Shown here: positions 9,823-18,760 of the stretch, piece after piece | Position numbering within the stretch: position 1 is the stretch's first letter | Layout: every line of letters starts with the position of its first letter | Assembly (NCBI RefSeq): GCF_040833985.1 | Contig: NZ_CP162139.1 | Coordinates: 3,258,501-3,322,500, forward strand | Source: Leptospira sp. WS4.C2 | GTDB lineage: Bacteria > Spirochaetota > Leptospiria > Leptospirales > Leptospiraceae | DNA length: 64,000 nt | Reading direction: 5' to 3' | Made by a program: the position numbers and the translations under genes | The notes under the pieces: generated by a model | The model's input: the letters and a program-made list of their open reading frames with translations, nothing else | What the model was told of the DNA's origin: nothing | Database searches by the model: none

Positions 9823-10740
9823 CTAATCTTGGTTTAATGATACTCCGATGATTTTAAATTTTTCTTTGGAATGGTATTCTTTGGGAATCACTCCAAGAAT
9901 CAAACTTGTGAGTTTTTTTAAAATTCTGGTTTTGTAAAATCCCTTTTTGTAAACCAGACTGATTTCCCGTGCAGGTTCCGGGGAATCAAAAGGAACAATC
10001 CGTTCAGAAGATTTCTCTACAGACAATTTAGGCAAAAGTGTGATCCCAATTCCCATATCCACCATTCGTTTCAAAGTCTCCACACTTCCACTTTCAATTT
10101 TCGCAAGAGAATTACGATTGCAGATTTTCAAGGACTGATGGCGAAAACAATGTTCCTCTCCAAGCACAAGGAGTGGATACTTCTCGATATGTTTCATAGA
10201 AACAGAAGCGGATTTTTCTTTGGCATTTTTCGGATAGTATACAACAAAGGGTTCATAATAAAGCGGGTGTTCAACGATGTTCGAGATTTTTAGTGGAGTT
10301 GCGAGAATCCCTAAATCGATTTCTTCCGATTCTAATTTTTCTAGAATAGTTAAGGTAGGTAACTCAGAGATTCGGAAGTTGACTTTAGAAAATTCTGTTT
10401 GTAAACTCTGGTATATAGAAGGAACTAAATAGTTACTAACCGTAGGAATGATACCTATAGATATATTTCCAGCCGGTTCATCTTTCCATTGGCCAGCAAT
10501 TTCAAAGAGTTTGTCTGCTTCTCTTAAAGTATTTTTTGCCTGATCAACTACAGCCTTTCCTAATTTAGTTGTGATTACTGGATTTTTCTTTCGATCGAAT
10601 AATTCAAAACCGAGTTCCTGTTCCACCTTTTGGATTTGTAAACTTAAAGTAGGCTGTGCGATTAAGCAATGTTCGGCGGCTTTTGCAAAACTTCTGAACT
10701 GATCCAAAGCGACGATATATCGAAGTTGAGTGATTGTCAT
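9823..10740 (-). CDS. oxyR: Hydrogen peroxide-sensing LysR-type regulator OxyR
   Basis: LysR-family activator of 305 aa with an N-terminal winged HTH (about residues 1-60, including AAEHCLIAQPTLSLQIQKVE) and a LysR substrate-binding domain. The OxyR redox pair is present: Cys198 and Cys207 in HCFRHQSLKIC, with the same 9-residue spacing as Cys199/Cys208 of the E. coli protein. Oxidation to a disulfide would switch on peroxide genes. The ahpC and ahpF genes are directly downstream on the same strand, the expected regulon core. The gene starts 90 bp from the divergent 10830 gene. Confidence 0.93.
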   Translation of the reverse strand: MTITQLRYIVALDQFRSFAKAAEHCLIAQPTLSLQIQKVEQELGFELFDRKKNPVITTKLGKAVVDQAKNTLREADKLFEIAGQWKDEPAGNISIGIIPTVSNYLVPSIYQSLQTEFSKVNFRISELPTLTILEKLESEEIDLGILATPLKISNIVEHPLYYEPFVVYYPKNAKEKSASVSMKHIEKYPLLVLGEEHCFRHQSLKICNRNSLAKIESGSVETLKRMVDMGIGITLLPKLSVEKSSERIVPFDSPEPAREISLVYKKGFYKTRILKKLTSLILGVIPKEYHSKEKFKIIGVSLNQD

Positions 10741-10792
10741 TTAGATTCTCTCCAAAAAATTAACTAAACAATAAGAGAAGTTGAAAATCAAC

Positions 10793-10820
10793 TTGCATTC
10801 TCTCTGTACGGGACTATCTT
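10793..10820 (+). promoter_or_regulatory. Possible promoter of the 7TMR-DISM/SpoIIE gene
   Basis: TTGCAT (10793-10798), a 16-bp spacer and TATCTT (10815-10820), ending 9 bp before the GTG start, so any leader would be very short. The -10 overlaps a small dyad, ACTATC-N7-GATAGT (10813-10831), that reaches into the start codon. Confidence 0.4.
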
Positions 10821-10829
10821 TAGCCGATA

Positions 10830-12758
10830 GTGGTGAGATCTCTCTCATTTATTTTCCCCATTTTACTTACTGCGGTCTTTTCACTTTCCTCAGAGCCACT
10901 GATAGTAAGTTCAGATTACCTAACGACCCTGTCGAAAGGTTGGACATTTACGTCCCAGGGGGAAACAAAACCTATTCTAGTAGGTAAGGGACTTTCCTTA
11001 CAAGGAATGAACCCACCGGTTCACGGAACCTACAAAACCAGTTTCTACTACGAACCAAATTACAAACCACTTGGTATCTACTTAGACCGAGTCCAAGAGG
11101 TCGACAAACTTTTTGTAAATGGAATATTGTTAGGAGAAACTGGCAGTATCTCCGCAAATGGATTGTATTTACCCAACTGGTATTACAAACGATTATATTT
11201 TATACCAAGTTCTGTTCTCAAAGTTAATGAAGTCAACGAACTAGAAATTGAAATCCACTTCCGGAACAAAACCTTTCAAGGTGGTTTGTTTCGAAAAGTT
11301 CCTGTAATGGGGAATTACGAACAATTACAAGAATTCATCATCAGAGAAGATGGAAGAGATTTTTGTTTTATTATGTTGTTCTTTGGAATTGGAGCTTACC
11401 AAATTTTTTCCATCGTATTAAAAAGACAGGCAAAAGCCAATTTTTATCTTTTATTATCAACATTAATATTTGTTATGTGGAGATTGCCTCTATTAAATAT
11501 TAGTTATACATATACAGACTTTTCTTTTTTCTTTTGGTTAAAGGTTTTTTTTACCGCCCAAACCTTACTTCCTGTTTCCATCTTTCTATTCAGTTATTCC
11601 TTGTTTCAAACAAAGTTTCAGCTTAAAGAAAGGTTACTTATTTTTTTCCTTCTATGTCTTGCCTTTGTACAAACTTTAGAAATTCAAATCCCAACTAGGA
11701 TCCTAATACTTCGGATTTGGGAATTTTCATTGTTATTAGTTGTTTTCTTTATCATCCGAGGAGTCATTCGTGCTGCTAAAGAAAAAAAGGCAGAAGCTTA
11801 CTTCTTAGCTGTTGGTTTTGTTTGTATCTGCATCGGTGCTACCATTGATATCATCATCGATGTGACATCAGGAAAAAATATATATTTAACACAATACGGT
11901 TTTTTAATTCTGATGATTCTTTCAGGTGTTGCCATCTCATATCGACATGCAAAAAATGAAAAAGAACTTTCCGTATTAACCAAAGACTTGGAAATTCGCG
12001 TTCATGAAAGAACACTAGAACTTCGAAAAAAAAATGAGGACTTAGAACAAGATTTATTCTTTGCTTCACAACTTCAAAGTTATCTTCTTCCGAAAGAACA
12101 CCCGAAGACAATTGGAATTCGAATCCATACCACCTACTTACCAATGAAACAAGTGGGTGGTGATTTGTACGATTGGGTTGAGTTAGACGACAACCGACTG
12201 CTTTTGTTAATTGCAGATGTTGCTGGCCATGGAGTTCCAGCTGCTTTTGTATCTTCAATGGTAAAAGTGCAGTTTAGAGAATCTACAAAGAATATCAACT
12301 CACCCAAAGATGTTTTAGAACATATGAACCAAGCATTAACATCACTTGTGAGCCGATATTTTATTACGGCGTGTTGTGCTCTCATTGATACAAATGAAAA
12401 AACCATCATTTTCTCTTCCGCCGGCCATCCCAACCCATTGATATATAATCGAATCAAAGGCAAATTCGAATTTATGAATGTTAAAGGTCCAATTATTGGA
12501 TGGCGAGACTCATTTACTTATAGTGAATGGACACACAAAATGGAAGCTGGTGATCGTTACTTCTTTTTCACAGATGGTGTGACCGAAGCTCGTGCAGAAA
12601 ATAAATTATTTGGTGAAAGCAAAATACTTGATCTACTGGAAAAAGGGAAAAACAAGGACATAAAAACATTGTCTAGGGATATCATTGTTCAAATTTCAAA
12701 ATTTTCGGATGAAGAACTAAAAGACGATGTCACTTTTTTCTTTATTGATGTAACATAA
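10830..12758 (+). CDS. 7TMR-DISM membrane sensor with SpoIIE-type PP2C phosphatase output
   Basis: Membrane signalling protein of 642 aa, starting at GTG. It has a signal peptide (about 1-20), an extracytoplasmic beta-rich sensory domain (about 25-175, 7TMR-DISMED2-like), seven membrane segments (about 185-375), a coiled coil (about 380-410) and a SpoIIE/PP2C serine phosphatase domain (about 430-640). Phosphatase metal-ligand motifs are visible: VGGDLYDW near 442, ADVAGHG and FFTDGVTEA. Such proteins usually dephosphorylate a STAS anti-anti-sigma factor in response to an outside signal. The LytTR regulator gene follows after 9 bp, suggesting one operon. Confidence 0.88.
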   Translation: MVRSLSFIFPILLTAVFSLSSEPLIVSSDYLTTLSKGWTFTSQGETKPILVGKGLSLQGMNPPVHGTYKTSFYYEPNYKPLGIYLDRVQEVDKLFVNGILLGETGSISANGLYLPNWYYKRLYFIPSSVLKVNEVNELEIEIHFRNKTFQGGLFRKVPVMGNYEQLQEFIIREDGRDFCFIMLFFGIGAYQIFSIVLKRQAKANFYLLLSTLIFVMWRLPLLNISYTYTDFSFFFWLKVFFTAQTLLPVSIFLFSYSLFQTKFQLKERLLIFFLLCLAFVQTLEIQIPTRILILRIWEFSLLLVVFFIIRGVIRAAKEKKAEAYFLAVGFVCICIGATIDIIIDVTSGKNIYLTQYGFLILMILSGVAISYRHAKNEKELSVLTKDLEIRVHERTLELRKKNEDLEQDLFFASQLQSYLLPKEHPKTIGIRIHTTYLPMKQVGGDLYDWVELDDNRLLLLIADVAGHGVPAAFVSSMVKVQFRESTKNINSPKDVLEHMNQALTSLVSRYFITACCALIDTNEKTIIFSSAGHPNPLIYNRIKGKFEFMNVKGPIIGWRDSFTYSEWTHKMEAGDRYFFFTDGVTEARAENKLFGESKILDLLEKGKNKDIKTLSRDIIVQISKFSDEELKDDVTFFFIDVT

Positions 12759-12767
12759 ATTAAACTC

Positions 12768-13505
12768 ATGGATATCGCTACTTATTCAGTTCTAATCATC
12801 GAAGATGAGTATCCCGCAAGGATGCTCATGATGGATTATATTATGAACTGCTCTGAGTTAAAACTTGCGGGTATTGCGGAAAGTGGCGATAAAGCGTTGC
12901 ACTTACTACAAGAAAAACAATTTGATTTAGTTTTTATGGACATCAACCTACCTGCTGTCAATGGGATGGATATCTTAAGGAAGGAACATAACAAATCCAC
13001 TTTTTTTATTATTACCACGGCCTACAGTGAACACGCAGTAGAAGCATTCGATTTAGATGCTACGGATTATTTACTTAAACCCTTTTCTTTTGATCGATTT
13101 CGAAAGTCCGTCGATAAGGCCTTACGTTTTTTACAAGAATCAAAACAAACCAAAAACCATTCCCAAGAAAAGAAAACAAATCTTAAAATCCAATCGGATT
13201 CTGCAGTATTTTTACTACCATTTCACGATATCCAATTCATTTCAGCTAATAACAAAAGTTGCGTGATTCATACTACTCAGAAAGATTACGAAACGTCAAA
13301 ATTACTCAAAGAAGTTGAAGAAAAATTACCTTCAGAACAGTTCATTCGAATTCATAAAGGATTTTTAGTTAATTTAGATTATGTGACAAGTCTCCGGTAT
13401 GATAAGGGTGGATCCTATACCATCCAACTCAAAAATGAGGACGAAACCACCCTTCCCGTGGGCAGATCATTTGCTCAAAATCTAAAAGAAGCTCTCAAAT
13501 TGTAA
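12768..13505 (+). CDS. LytTR-family response regulator (LytR/AlgR type)
   Basis: DNA-binding response regulator of 245 aa. The receiver domain is at about 6-120 with Asp58 as phospho-acceptor (VFMDINLPAVNG) and the conserved Lys in YLLKPF. A LytTR DNA-binding domain is at about 140-243 (RIHKGFLVNLDYV, VGRSF). LytTR proteins bind pairs of short direct repeats spaced about two helical turns apart, and such a pair lies at 13517-13556, right after this gene. The likely cognate kinase is the LytS-like protein at 19421, at the far end of the same run of genes. Its pairing with the SpoIIE protein just upstream is unusual. Confidence 0.93.
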   Translation: MDIATYSVLIIEDEYPARMLMMDYIMNCSELKLAGIAESGDKALHLLQEKQFDLVFMDINLPAVNGMDILRKEHNKSTFFIITTAYSEHAVEAFDLDATDYLLKPFSFDRFRKSVDKALRFLQESKQTKNHSQEKKTNLKIQSDSAVFLLPFHDIQFISANNKSCVIHTTQKDYETSKLLKEVEEKLPSEQFIRIHKGFLVNLDYVTSLRYDKGGSYTIQLKNEDETTLPVGRSFAQNLKEALKL

Positions 13506-13516
13506 CTCATTTGGGT

Positions 13517-13556
13517 TTCACTCCGGAATATGTAGCGTTCATTCCAAGTTATGTAG
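13517..13556. promoter_or_regulatory. Direct repeat pair with 21-bp period, candidate LytTR operator
   Basis: TTCACTCCGGAATATGTAG (13517-13535) is followed by TTCATTCCAAGTTATGTAG (13538-13556). They match at 14 of 19 positions, with starts exactly 21 bp apart. LytTR regulators characteristically bind two direct repeats with this periodicity. The pair lies between the LytTR gene and the first lipoprotein gene (13633). No good match to a published LytTR core was seen, so the assignment rests on geometry and position. Confidence 0.55.
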
Positions 13557-13632
13557 TTAATCATCGTTAGTGCAATTAATCCGTTGACCGAAAGCAAAGA
13601 TATGCGATTTCGATACGAGCGGAGTCCTTTTT

Positions 13633-14004
13633 ATGAAACATTTTTTTACCACTATCAGTTTCTTCCTTCTATCTTTAAGTTTACTCAATTGTGCCTCATC
13701 TTCTGTTGGAATTGCGACTAGTAACAAACCAATCCCAAATACTCCTTACGAAACAGTAAAAACTGTAGAGAAAACCTTTACGTGGTATGCTTTGGATTTC
13801 ATTATATTTGGTATTCCTTTCTCCGAACCTCCCATATCCGATTTATATGAAAAAGTTTTGGAAGAGGACAATGGCGATGCAATAGTTAACATTCGTTACT
13901 GGAATGACAAATCAATTTTTGGACCATTGACTCGATATCGATTCACCATCAAAGGTGATTTAGTTCGTTTTCCAACACAAACAACCATTAAAAACAAAAA
14001 ATAA
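13633..14004 (+). CDS. Small lipoprotein, 123 aa
   Basis: Predicted lipoprotein with signal peptide and lipobox LLNC (about residue 20). The mature part is about 100 aa and resembles in style the next gene: both have a short conserved-looking core around a phrase such as 'IFGIPFSEPP' or 'LLGMFPVTKAP', followed by a beta-rich end. I do not recognise a function. The SD GGAG precedes the ATG. It is the first gene after the repeat pair at 13517-13556 and begins a tight run of genes leading to the TonB receptor. Confidence 0.75.
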   Translation: MKHFFTTISFFLLSLSLLNCASSSVGIATSNKPIPNTPYETVKTVEKTFTWYALDFIIFGIPFSEPPISDLYEKVLEEDNGDAIVNIRYWNDKSIFGPLTRYRFTIKGDLVRFPTQTTIKNKK

Positions 14005-14012
14005 ATTTACGA

Positions 14013-14411
14013 ATGAAAACCTCCATTATCAAAATCTTTATAAGTTTCGCATCCGCCTTAATCATGGCATTGGGTTGTATCGGTTCACATGTTCCGAAGG
14101 AAATTCATTTATTTGATTCGGCGACAGTTGTTCGTTCCACAGAATATAAAATTCTCGGTAAAGGAAAAGGACAAGACTCCGCTTTTTATTTGCTCGGAAT
14201 GTTTCCCGTAACAAAAGCACCTAATGTAGAGTTGGCGATGAGTCAAATTTTAGAAAAATATCCTACTGGAAAAACTTTGATCAATATCAAAATCCAAAGA
14301 GAAGACAAAGCATACTTTCCTTTAGGATTGGTTACAATAGTTAATGTAACGGCTGATGTGGTTGGGCAACCAGAAGAAGCGGAAAGCCCTGGAACAAAAG
14401 GTACCAAATGA
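14013..14411 (+). CDS. Small lipoprotein, 132 aa, possible paralogue of the preceding gene
   Basis: Lipoprotein signal with lipobox ALGC near residue 22. The mature part reads as a small alpha/beta domain with a hydrophobic central segment (FYLLGMFPVTKAP) and a predicted beta end (ALINIKIQ-like and VTIVNVTADVVG). Size, layout and hydrophobic middle resemble the 13633 product, so a tandem duplication is likely but distant. It starts 8 bp after the preceding stop and overlaps the next gene by 4 bp (ATGA), so it is translationally coupled. Function unknown. Confidence 0.75.
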   Translation: MKTSIIKIFISFASALIMALGCIGSHVPKEIHLFDSATVVRSTEYKILGKGKGQDSAFYLLGMFPVTKAPNVELAMSQILEKYPTGKTLINIKIQREDKAYFPLGLVTIVNVTADVVGQPEEAESPGTKGTK

Positions 14412-14752
14412 AAATCAGAACTGGTATTTTTTTACTCATTATCGCGATGACTACCAACTGTGGATCTGGAGTCGATCGTGTTGACACTAGCGACGCACAA
14501 AGTCAAGTTTATGCTGCCGCAAAATTTGCATCTGAAAAATGCGGGAATCCCATCCCGAACCCACCTCTAGTCATCGTAAATAAACCGATCCAAAGAAATT
14601 TAGATTTGTGTACGATTGCAATTACTCGTACGGAATGTCCGTTTCTAGGATATCCTCTACCCTGTACCCTCATTTACCTCGAAAAAGAAACGGGAGACAT
14701 CCCTTGGTATTTAAACTTCAATGAAATCAGCAAAACTCAAATTAAATATTAA
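14408..14752 (+). CDS. Cys-containing small lipoprotein, 114 aa
   Basis: Lipoprotein with lipobox TTNC (Cys18). The mature part has five further Cys (KCGNP, DLCTI, TECPF, PCTL), suggesting disulfides in the periplasm or at the surface. No family recognised. The start overlaps the preceding stop (ATGA), and the 3' end overlaps the TonB-receptor start by 32 bp. It is therefore embedded in the operon and probably accessory to the receptor. Confidence 0.7.
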   Translation: MKIRTGIFLLIIAMTTNCGSGVDRVDTSDAQSQVYAAAKFASEKCGNPIPNPPLVIVNKPIQRNLDLCTIAITRTECPFLGYPLPCTLIYLEKETGDIPWYLNFNEISKTQIKY

Positions 14753-17237
14753 GATTTTAACTGGGATTTTTCTTTTTTGCCTTGGATCACCACTTTTTGC
14801 GGTGAGTATCCGAGCCAAACTAATCAATCCAAAAAAGGAAATTGCGGAAACAAACTTATCCGTTTTAATCTTTGAAACAAAAAAATTTGCTCAAACTGAT
14901 ACAGAAGGAAATGTAACTCTAGAGTTTCCATCTGCAGGTGAATACACCTTGCGACTGTTGCGTGACACTGGAATCCAAGAAATTAAAATTACTGTTGGGT
15001 CCGAAGATGAATCAAGAACCATCTATACAGAGAAAAAGGCTATTACTCCAAAAACAGGAATCGTAGTCGAAGGGGAACGAGAAAAAACAGTATCCTCTCG
15101 CACGAAAGTTCGTTATGAAGAAATCAAACGTATGCCAGGTACTTTTGGTGAAGCTCTCCGCGCACTAGAAACACTTCCTGGAGTCATTCCCAACATTGGA
15201 TTTGGTGGTGGAGCGAATGGAATCATTGTAAGAGGTGCAAATCCAAATGCAAATACCTATCTTTATGATGATCTCCCTATTTTATATCCATTCCATTTAG
15301 ATGGACTTACATCGGTAATTCATAACGATTTAATCAAATCCATTGACTTATATTCTGGTGCATATCCAGCAAACTTTAATAATGCGACAGGTGGTATCAT
15401 TGAAATTGAAACCGTTGACTCTGTTCAAAAAACAAAAGGTGCTTTTCAGGTCTCCTTATGGAACACAACGGCCTATGCGGCGACGCCCACTTCAGGTGGT
15501 AAAGGTTATTTGGCAATTGCTGGTAAACTTGGATATTTGGATAAAACCTTAGGTGCAACAGGACTTTTGCCGGAAGGAATTCGTCTTCCACGTTATAACG
15601 ACTCTCAAATCAAATACGTTCATAACTTTACGCCAGAACATCAAATCTCATTCTATAACCTAACAGCTCAGGATAATTTTGCTATAGATGTTCCGAACAA
15701 ACCGGCCAATGATCCAACTGCCTCTGCCTTAGCACTGCTTAGTGGAGCCAAAGCAAGTTTTGGTCAAAGTTTTAGAACTACTGCACTAAGATACACTTGG
15801 ATTCCTGGTGATAAGTTTCAAAATCGAATTACCTTGATTAACTTTGATCCAATTGGAGAATACAACGTAGGTTTTGGTACTATACAAGGAAAACAATACC
15901 AAAGAGGAAGTTACGTTGGTGTTCGTCAAGATGCATATTGGACGGCAACTAGGTTTCTAAAAGTTGACTTTGGTACAGAGGTAAGAAGATTTTCGTTTAG
16001 AGATTTTGGAACTGAAGTTGCATTACGTGACCCAACCAATCCTTCACCTAACCCATATAACTCTGCGAACCCTGATTTTGTTGGTAGACCAATAAGCATC
16101 CAAGGAAATTCTCCTTACTACAATGCTTATACAACCCTACACTTTAAATTCGGTAATTTTGTTTTTGAACCAGGTGCACGTTATGATTATGTTCAAGTAA
16201 CTGGCAATGGGGCCTTAACACCGAGAGCAACCGCTTCCTATACATTCCCAGAAGTAGGAAAAGGAATGACTGTTTATGGAAGTGGAGGCGATGTATCTCG
16301 ATTTCCTTTAACCACTAACTTCAACTCAGAAACAGGAAACCCTGATTTACGTTTCGAAAGAGCAAGGAAAATAAGTGCCGGTATAGACCAAAAGATCGAC
16401 CAAGTTTGGCAAGTGAAAATGGAAGTTTTTAAAAATCAATTCACTGATACTATTATTGATGACCCTTATGTGTCTTCACCTGTAGGTTTAAATCCTGATA
16501 AAGGGCAATGGTTAACCCAGCCGATTGTCGCCAATCGTCCGTTAAATTATTCGAATAGAGCTTCGGGTTGGTCTCATGGATACGAACTTTTGATTCGTAA
16601 AAATGCACGTCCAGGAACAAGAGATTGGTTCGGATGGATTTCCTACACCTGGTCGCAGTCTTTTCAAAACACAAATTTATACCAAGTATATGAAGGCGAT
16701 AATTCACAAGTTGGTGGAATCGAGAGAAAAATATTAGCTGCTTACTTCCCTAACTCTAAAGAACAGCTTGCACCTTGGGATAGGACTCATGTTGCAAACT
16801 TTATTTATGGCTGGCGGATGAGTGAAGGTTTCCAAATCGGTGGTCGTTGGAGTTATTTAACATCGGTTCCGTCGCGACCAGTGGTCGGGGATGATGGAGG
16901 AAGATTTTCGAATCCACTCAATGGACTTACTTATTGGAACCCACAATATTCCAATAATCCGTATACTTCTGAATATGGATATGTAAAACGTGGAACCGAT
17001 TTCCATAGATTTGACATTCGTTTCGATATATTTGAAAACTATTCCTGGGGTTACATGAACTGGTATTTAGAAATTGTAAACGTTTACATGAGAAAAAATA
17101 AAAACGGTTATGACTTTGATAATTCAAGACCATTTTCAGCAACAAACCCTAAAGAAAATGATACATTTGGAACCTTACAACTGCCAGGTGGAACTGTAAT
17201 TCCATTTTTCAATATAGGTATGGAGGTACACTTCTAA
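14721..17237 (+). CDS. TonB-dependent outer-membrane receptor
   Basis: Outer-membrane active transporter of 838 aa. Signal peptide about 1-27; N-terminal carboxypeptidase-regulatory-like beta domain about 30-95; plug domain about 120-230, with RMPGTFGEALRALETLPGV and GIIVRGANPNANTYLYDD and the 'GGIIEIET' end; then a 22-strand-type barrel ending in Phe (NIGMEVHF). The substrate cannot be read from the sequence. It sits in a run with surface lipoproteins before and after it and a private ExbB-ExbD-TonB set downstream, so the locus is self-contained. It starts inside the end of the preceding lipoprotein gene. Confidence 0.93.
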   Translation: MKSAKLKLNIKILTGIFLFCLGSPLFAVSIRAKLINPKKEIAETNLSVLIFETKKFAQTDTEGNVTLEFPSAGEYTLRLLRDTGIQEIKITVGSEDESRTIYTEKKAITPKTGIVVEGEREKTVSSRTKVRYEEIKRMPGTFGEALRALETLPGVIPNIGFGGGANGIIVRGANPNANTYLYDDLPILYPFHLDGLTSVIHNDLIKSIDLYSGAYPANFNNATGGIIEIETVDSVQKTKGAFQVSLWNTTAYAATPTSGGKGYLAIAGKLGYLDKTLGATGLLPEGIRLPRYNDSQIKYVHNFTPEHQISFYNLTAQDNFAIDVPNKPANDPTASALALLSGAKASFGQSFRTTALRYTWIPGDKFQNRITLINFDPIGEYNVGFGTIQGKQYQRGSYVGVRQDAYWTATRFLKVDFGTEVRRFSFRDFGTEVALRDPTNPSPNPYNSANPDFVGRPISIQGNSPYYNAYTTLHFKFGNFVFEPGARYDYVQVTGNGALTPRATASYTFPEVGKGMTVYGSGGDVSRFPLTTNFNSETGNPDLRFERARKISAGIDQKIDQVWQVKMEVFKNQFTDTIIDDPYVSSPVGLNPDKGQWLTQPIVANRPLNYSNRASGWSHGYELLIRKNARPGTRDWFGWISYTWSQSFQNTNLYQVYEGDNSQVGGIERKILAAYFPNSKEQLAPWDRTHVANFIYGWRMSEGFQIGGRWSYLTSVPSRPVVGDDGGRFSNPLNGLTYWNPQYSNNPYTSEYGYVKRGTDFHRFDIRFDIFENYSWGYMNWYLEIVNVYMRKNKNGYDFDNSRPFSATNPKENDTFGTLQLPGGTVIPFFNIGMEVHF

Positions 17238-17740
17238 TGAAGTATTGGATCTCTTTTCTCTGTGTCACAATAACCATCTCTTGTAGTGAACCAAAAAAAT
17301 TTGAAGATTCTTACAAGGAAACAGTGCTGTTACAGTATCTCACCACACCGAATGCTCCACAGGAAACATGCGAATCGATCATCACAAACAAAGATTTATG
17401 TTTCAAAGCTTATTACACTGCTGTAGGTGGAACATTCACCGAAACTACAACATCTGTAAAAACTCTCACTTGCCAAGGATTGATTTCTAATTCTGCATAT
17501 AAAAATATGTCAGGAATTGCACAAACTTGTTCTTTTAATTGCCAAGTAACGGATTGGAAATCAAAAACAGATTCCGGACTTTGTGCCCAATCGACAATCC
17601 CTGCACTAATAGAATCCAGTCTAACATCTAGTTCTGCAATTTCTTGTTTGAGATCTTGTTTTGCGTCAACTAACAATCAGATTAGTACAGATCAAATTCC
17701 ATTATATCTTTTATTTAATAACATTCAAAACGGAGAATAG
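17237..17740 (+). CDS. Cys-rich lipoprotein next to the TonB receptor
   Basis: Lipoprotein of 167 aa with lipobox TISC (Cys16). The mature part contains about ten Cys (TCESI, DLCFK, LTCQG, TCSFNCQ, LCAQ, SCLRSC), implying several disulfides. Its start shares one base with the receptor stop (TAATG), a strong coupling signal. Position and export suggest a surface partner of the receptor, comparable in role to accessory lipoproteins of other TonB systems. No sequence family recognised, so this role is an inference. Confidence 0.75.
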   Translation: MKYWISFLCVTITISCSEPKKFEDSYKETVLLQYLTTPNAPQETCESIITNKDLCFKAYYTAVGGTFTETTTSVKTLTCQGLISNSAYKNMSGIAQTCSFNCQVTDWKSKTDSGLCAQSTIPALIESSLTSSSAISCLRSCFASTNNQISTDQIPLYLLFNNIQNGE

Positions 17741-17741
17741 T

Positions 17742-18356
17742 ATGCAAGAGTATGTAGAAATAGGTGAAGAATTAATTTTTATTGCAATGGCAGTTGCGAG
17801 TGTGATTGCATTGGCAGTATTTGCAGAAAGATTAATTTATTATAAGAAAACATTAGGTAAAAAAAACGAAGATTACTTAAACGAAGTTAGGACATCCTTA
17901 CAAGAAGAACCAGAAATTCACTGGAAAACTGATGCCGGGGAAGAATCTATCTACACAAGATTCGTTCAATTTGCACTTAAACAATTAAAATTAGGAAGAA
18001 AGGGATTGGATGAAAGTTTAGATGGCCAAATCCTATCGGAAAAATTGGAATTGGAGAAACGATTGCCTATCCTAAACACATTAGGTAACAATGCTCCCTT
18101 TATTGGATTACTCGGAACGGTTCTTGGTGTCATCAAAGCATTTTATGGTTTGGGAACTTTGGGAAGTTCTGGAGCAGAGGTAGTCATGAGATCTATTTCA
18201 ACAGCACTACTCGCGACGGCAGCCGGTCTCGCGGTTGCGATTCCCGTGGTAATGGCAAACAATTATTTTTCAAGAAAGTCCAAGGTTATTTTGCAGAATA
18301 TGGAAATTCTGAAAAAAGAACTACTCTCTTATCAAATGAATAAGACAAAGGTATAA
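17742..18356 (+). CDS. exbB: ExbB/TolQ-type proton channel subunit
   Basis: Inner-membrane subunit of the proton-driven motor that energises TonB. It has 204 aa with three membrane segments: about 8-30, and the conserved pair around GNNAPFIGLLGTVLGVIKAF and LLATAAGLAVAIPVV, which hold the family's channel residues. I chose ATG 17742 (MQEYVEIG), preceded by CGGAG. A longer upstream reading would begin inside the preceding gene and add a non-family N-terminus. It is followed after 2 bp by exbD. Confidence 0.92.
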   Translation: MQEYVEIGEELIFIAMAVASVIALAVFAERLIYYKKTLGKKNEDYLNEVRTSLQEEPEIHWKTDAGEESIYTRFVQFALKQLKLGRKGLDESLDGQILSEKLELEKRLPILNTLGNNAPFIGLLGTVLGVIKAFYGLGTLGSSGAEVVMRSISTALLATAAGLAVAIPVVMANNYFSRKSKVILQNMEILKKELLSYQMNKTKV

Positions 18357-18358
18357 TT

Positions 18359-18760
18359 ATGGCTGGAGCATCAGGTTCTCAAGACGAAGAAATTGGAAGT
18401 ATAAATATCACTCCCATGGTGGATGTGATTTTAGTTCTTCTTGTTATTTTTATGGTAACGGCAAACTTTTTAAAAAAAGAAAGTTTAAATATCAATTTAC
18501 CAAAAGTACAGGCTGCTGATCCGAATGTTGCCGAGTCAGTACAAGTAGCCATCACCAAAACAGGTGCAATCCTTTTGGAAGGAAAGGATACAGATATCTC
18601 AGGTTTAGTTCGGAATCTCGAGAGAGAAGCAAAAATTAGACCAAACATGCGTTTAACGCTATCTGCAGATGAAAGCCTCCCTTATGGAAAAATTACGGAG
18701 CTGATGGGAATCATCCGAAAAGCGGGTGTTACTAAAATTGCCCTCAGTGTAAAAAAATGA
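18359..18760 (+). CDS. exbD: ExbD/TolR family protein
   Basis: Partner of ExbB, 133 aa. One N-terminal membrane helix carries the essential Asp (NITPMVDVILVLLVIFMV), followed by a periplasmic domain. The stop overlaps the tonB start (ATGA). It completes a dedicated motor for the receptor at 14721. Confidence 0.93.
   Translation: MAGASGSQDEEIGSINITPMVDVILVLLVIFMVTANFLKKESLNINLPKVQAADPNVAESVQVAITKTGAILLEGKDTDISGLVRNLEREAKIRPNMRLTLSADESLPYGKITELMGIIRKAGVTKIALSVKK

Noticed and set aside
17661..17741. Longer start for ExbB
   Set aside because: The extension lies in the preceding gene; ATG 17742 has the ribosome site and family-like N-terminus.
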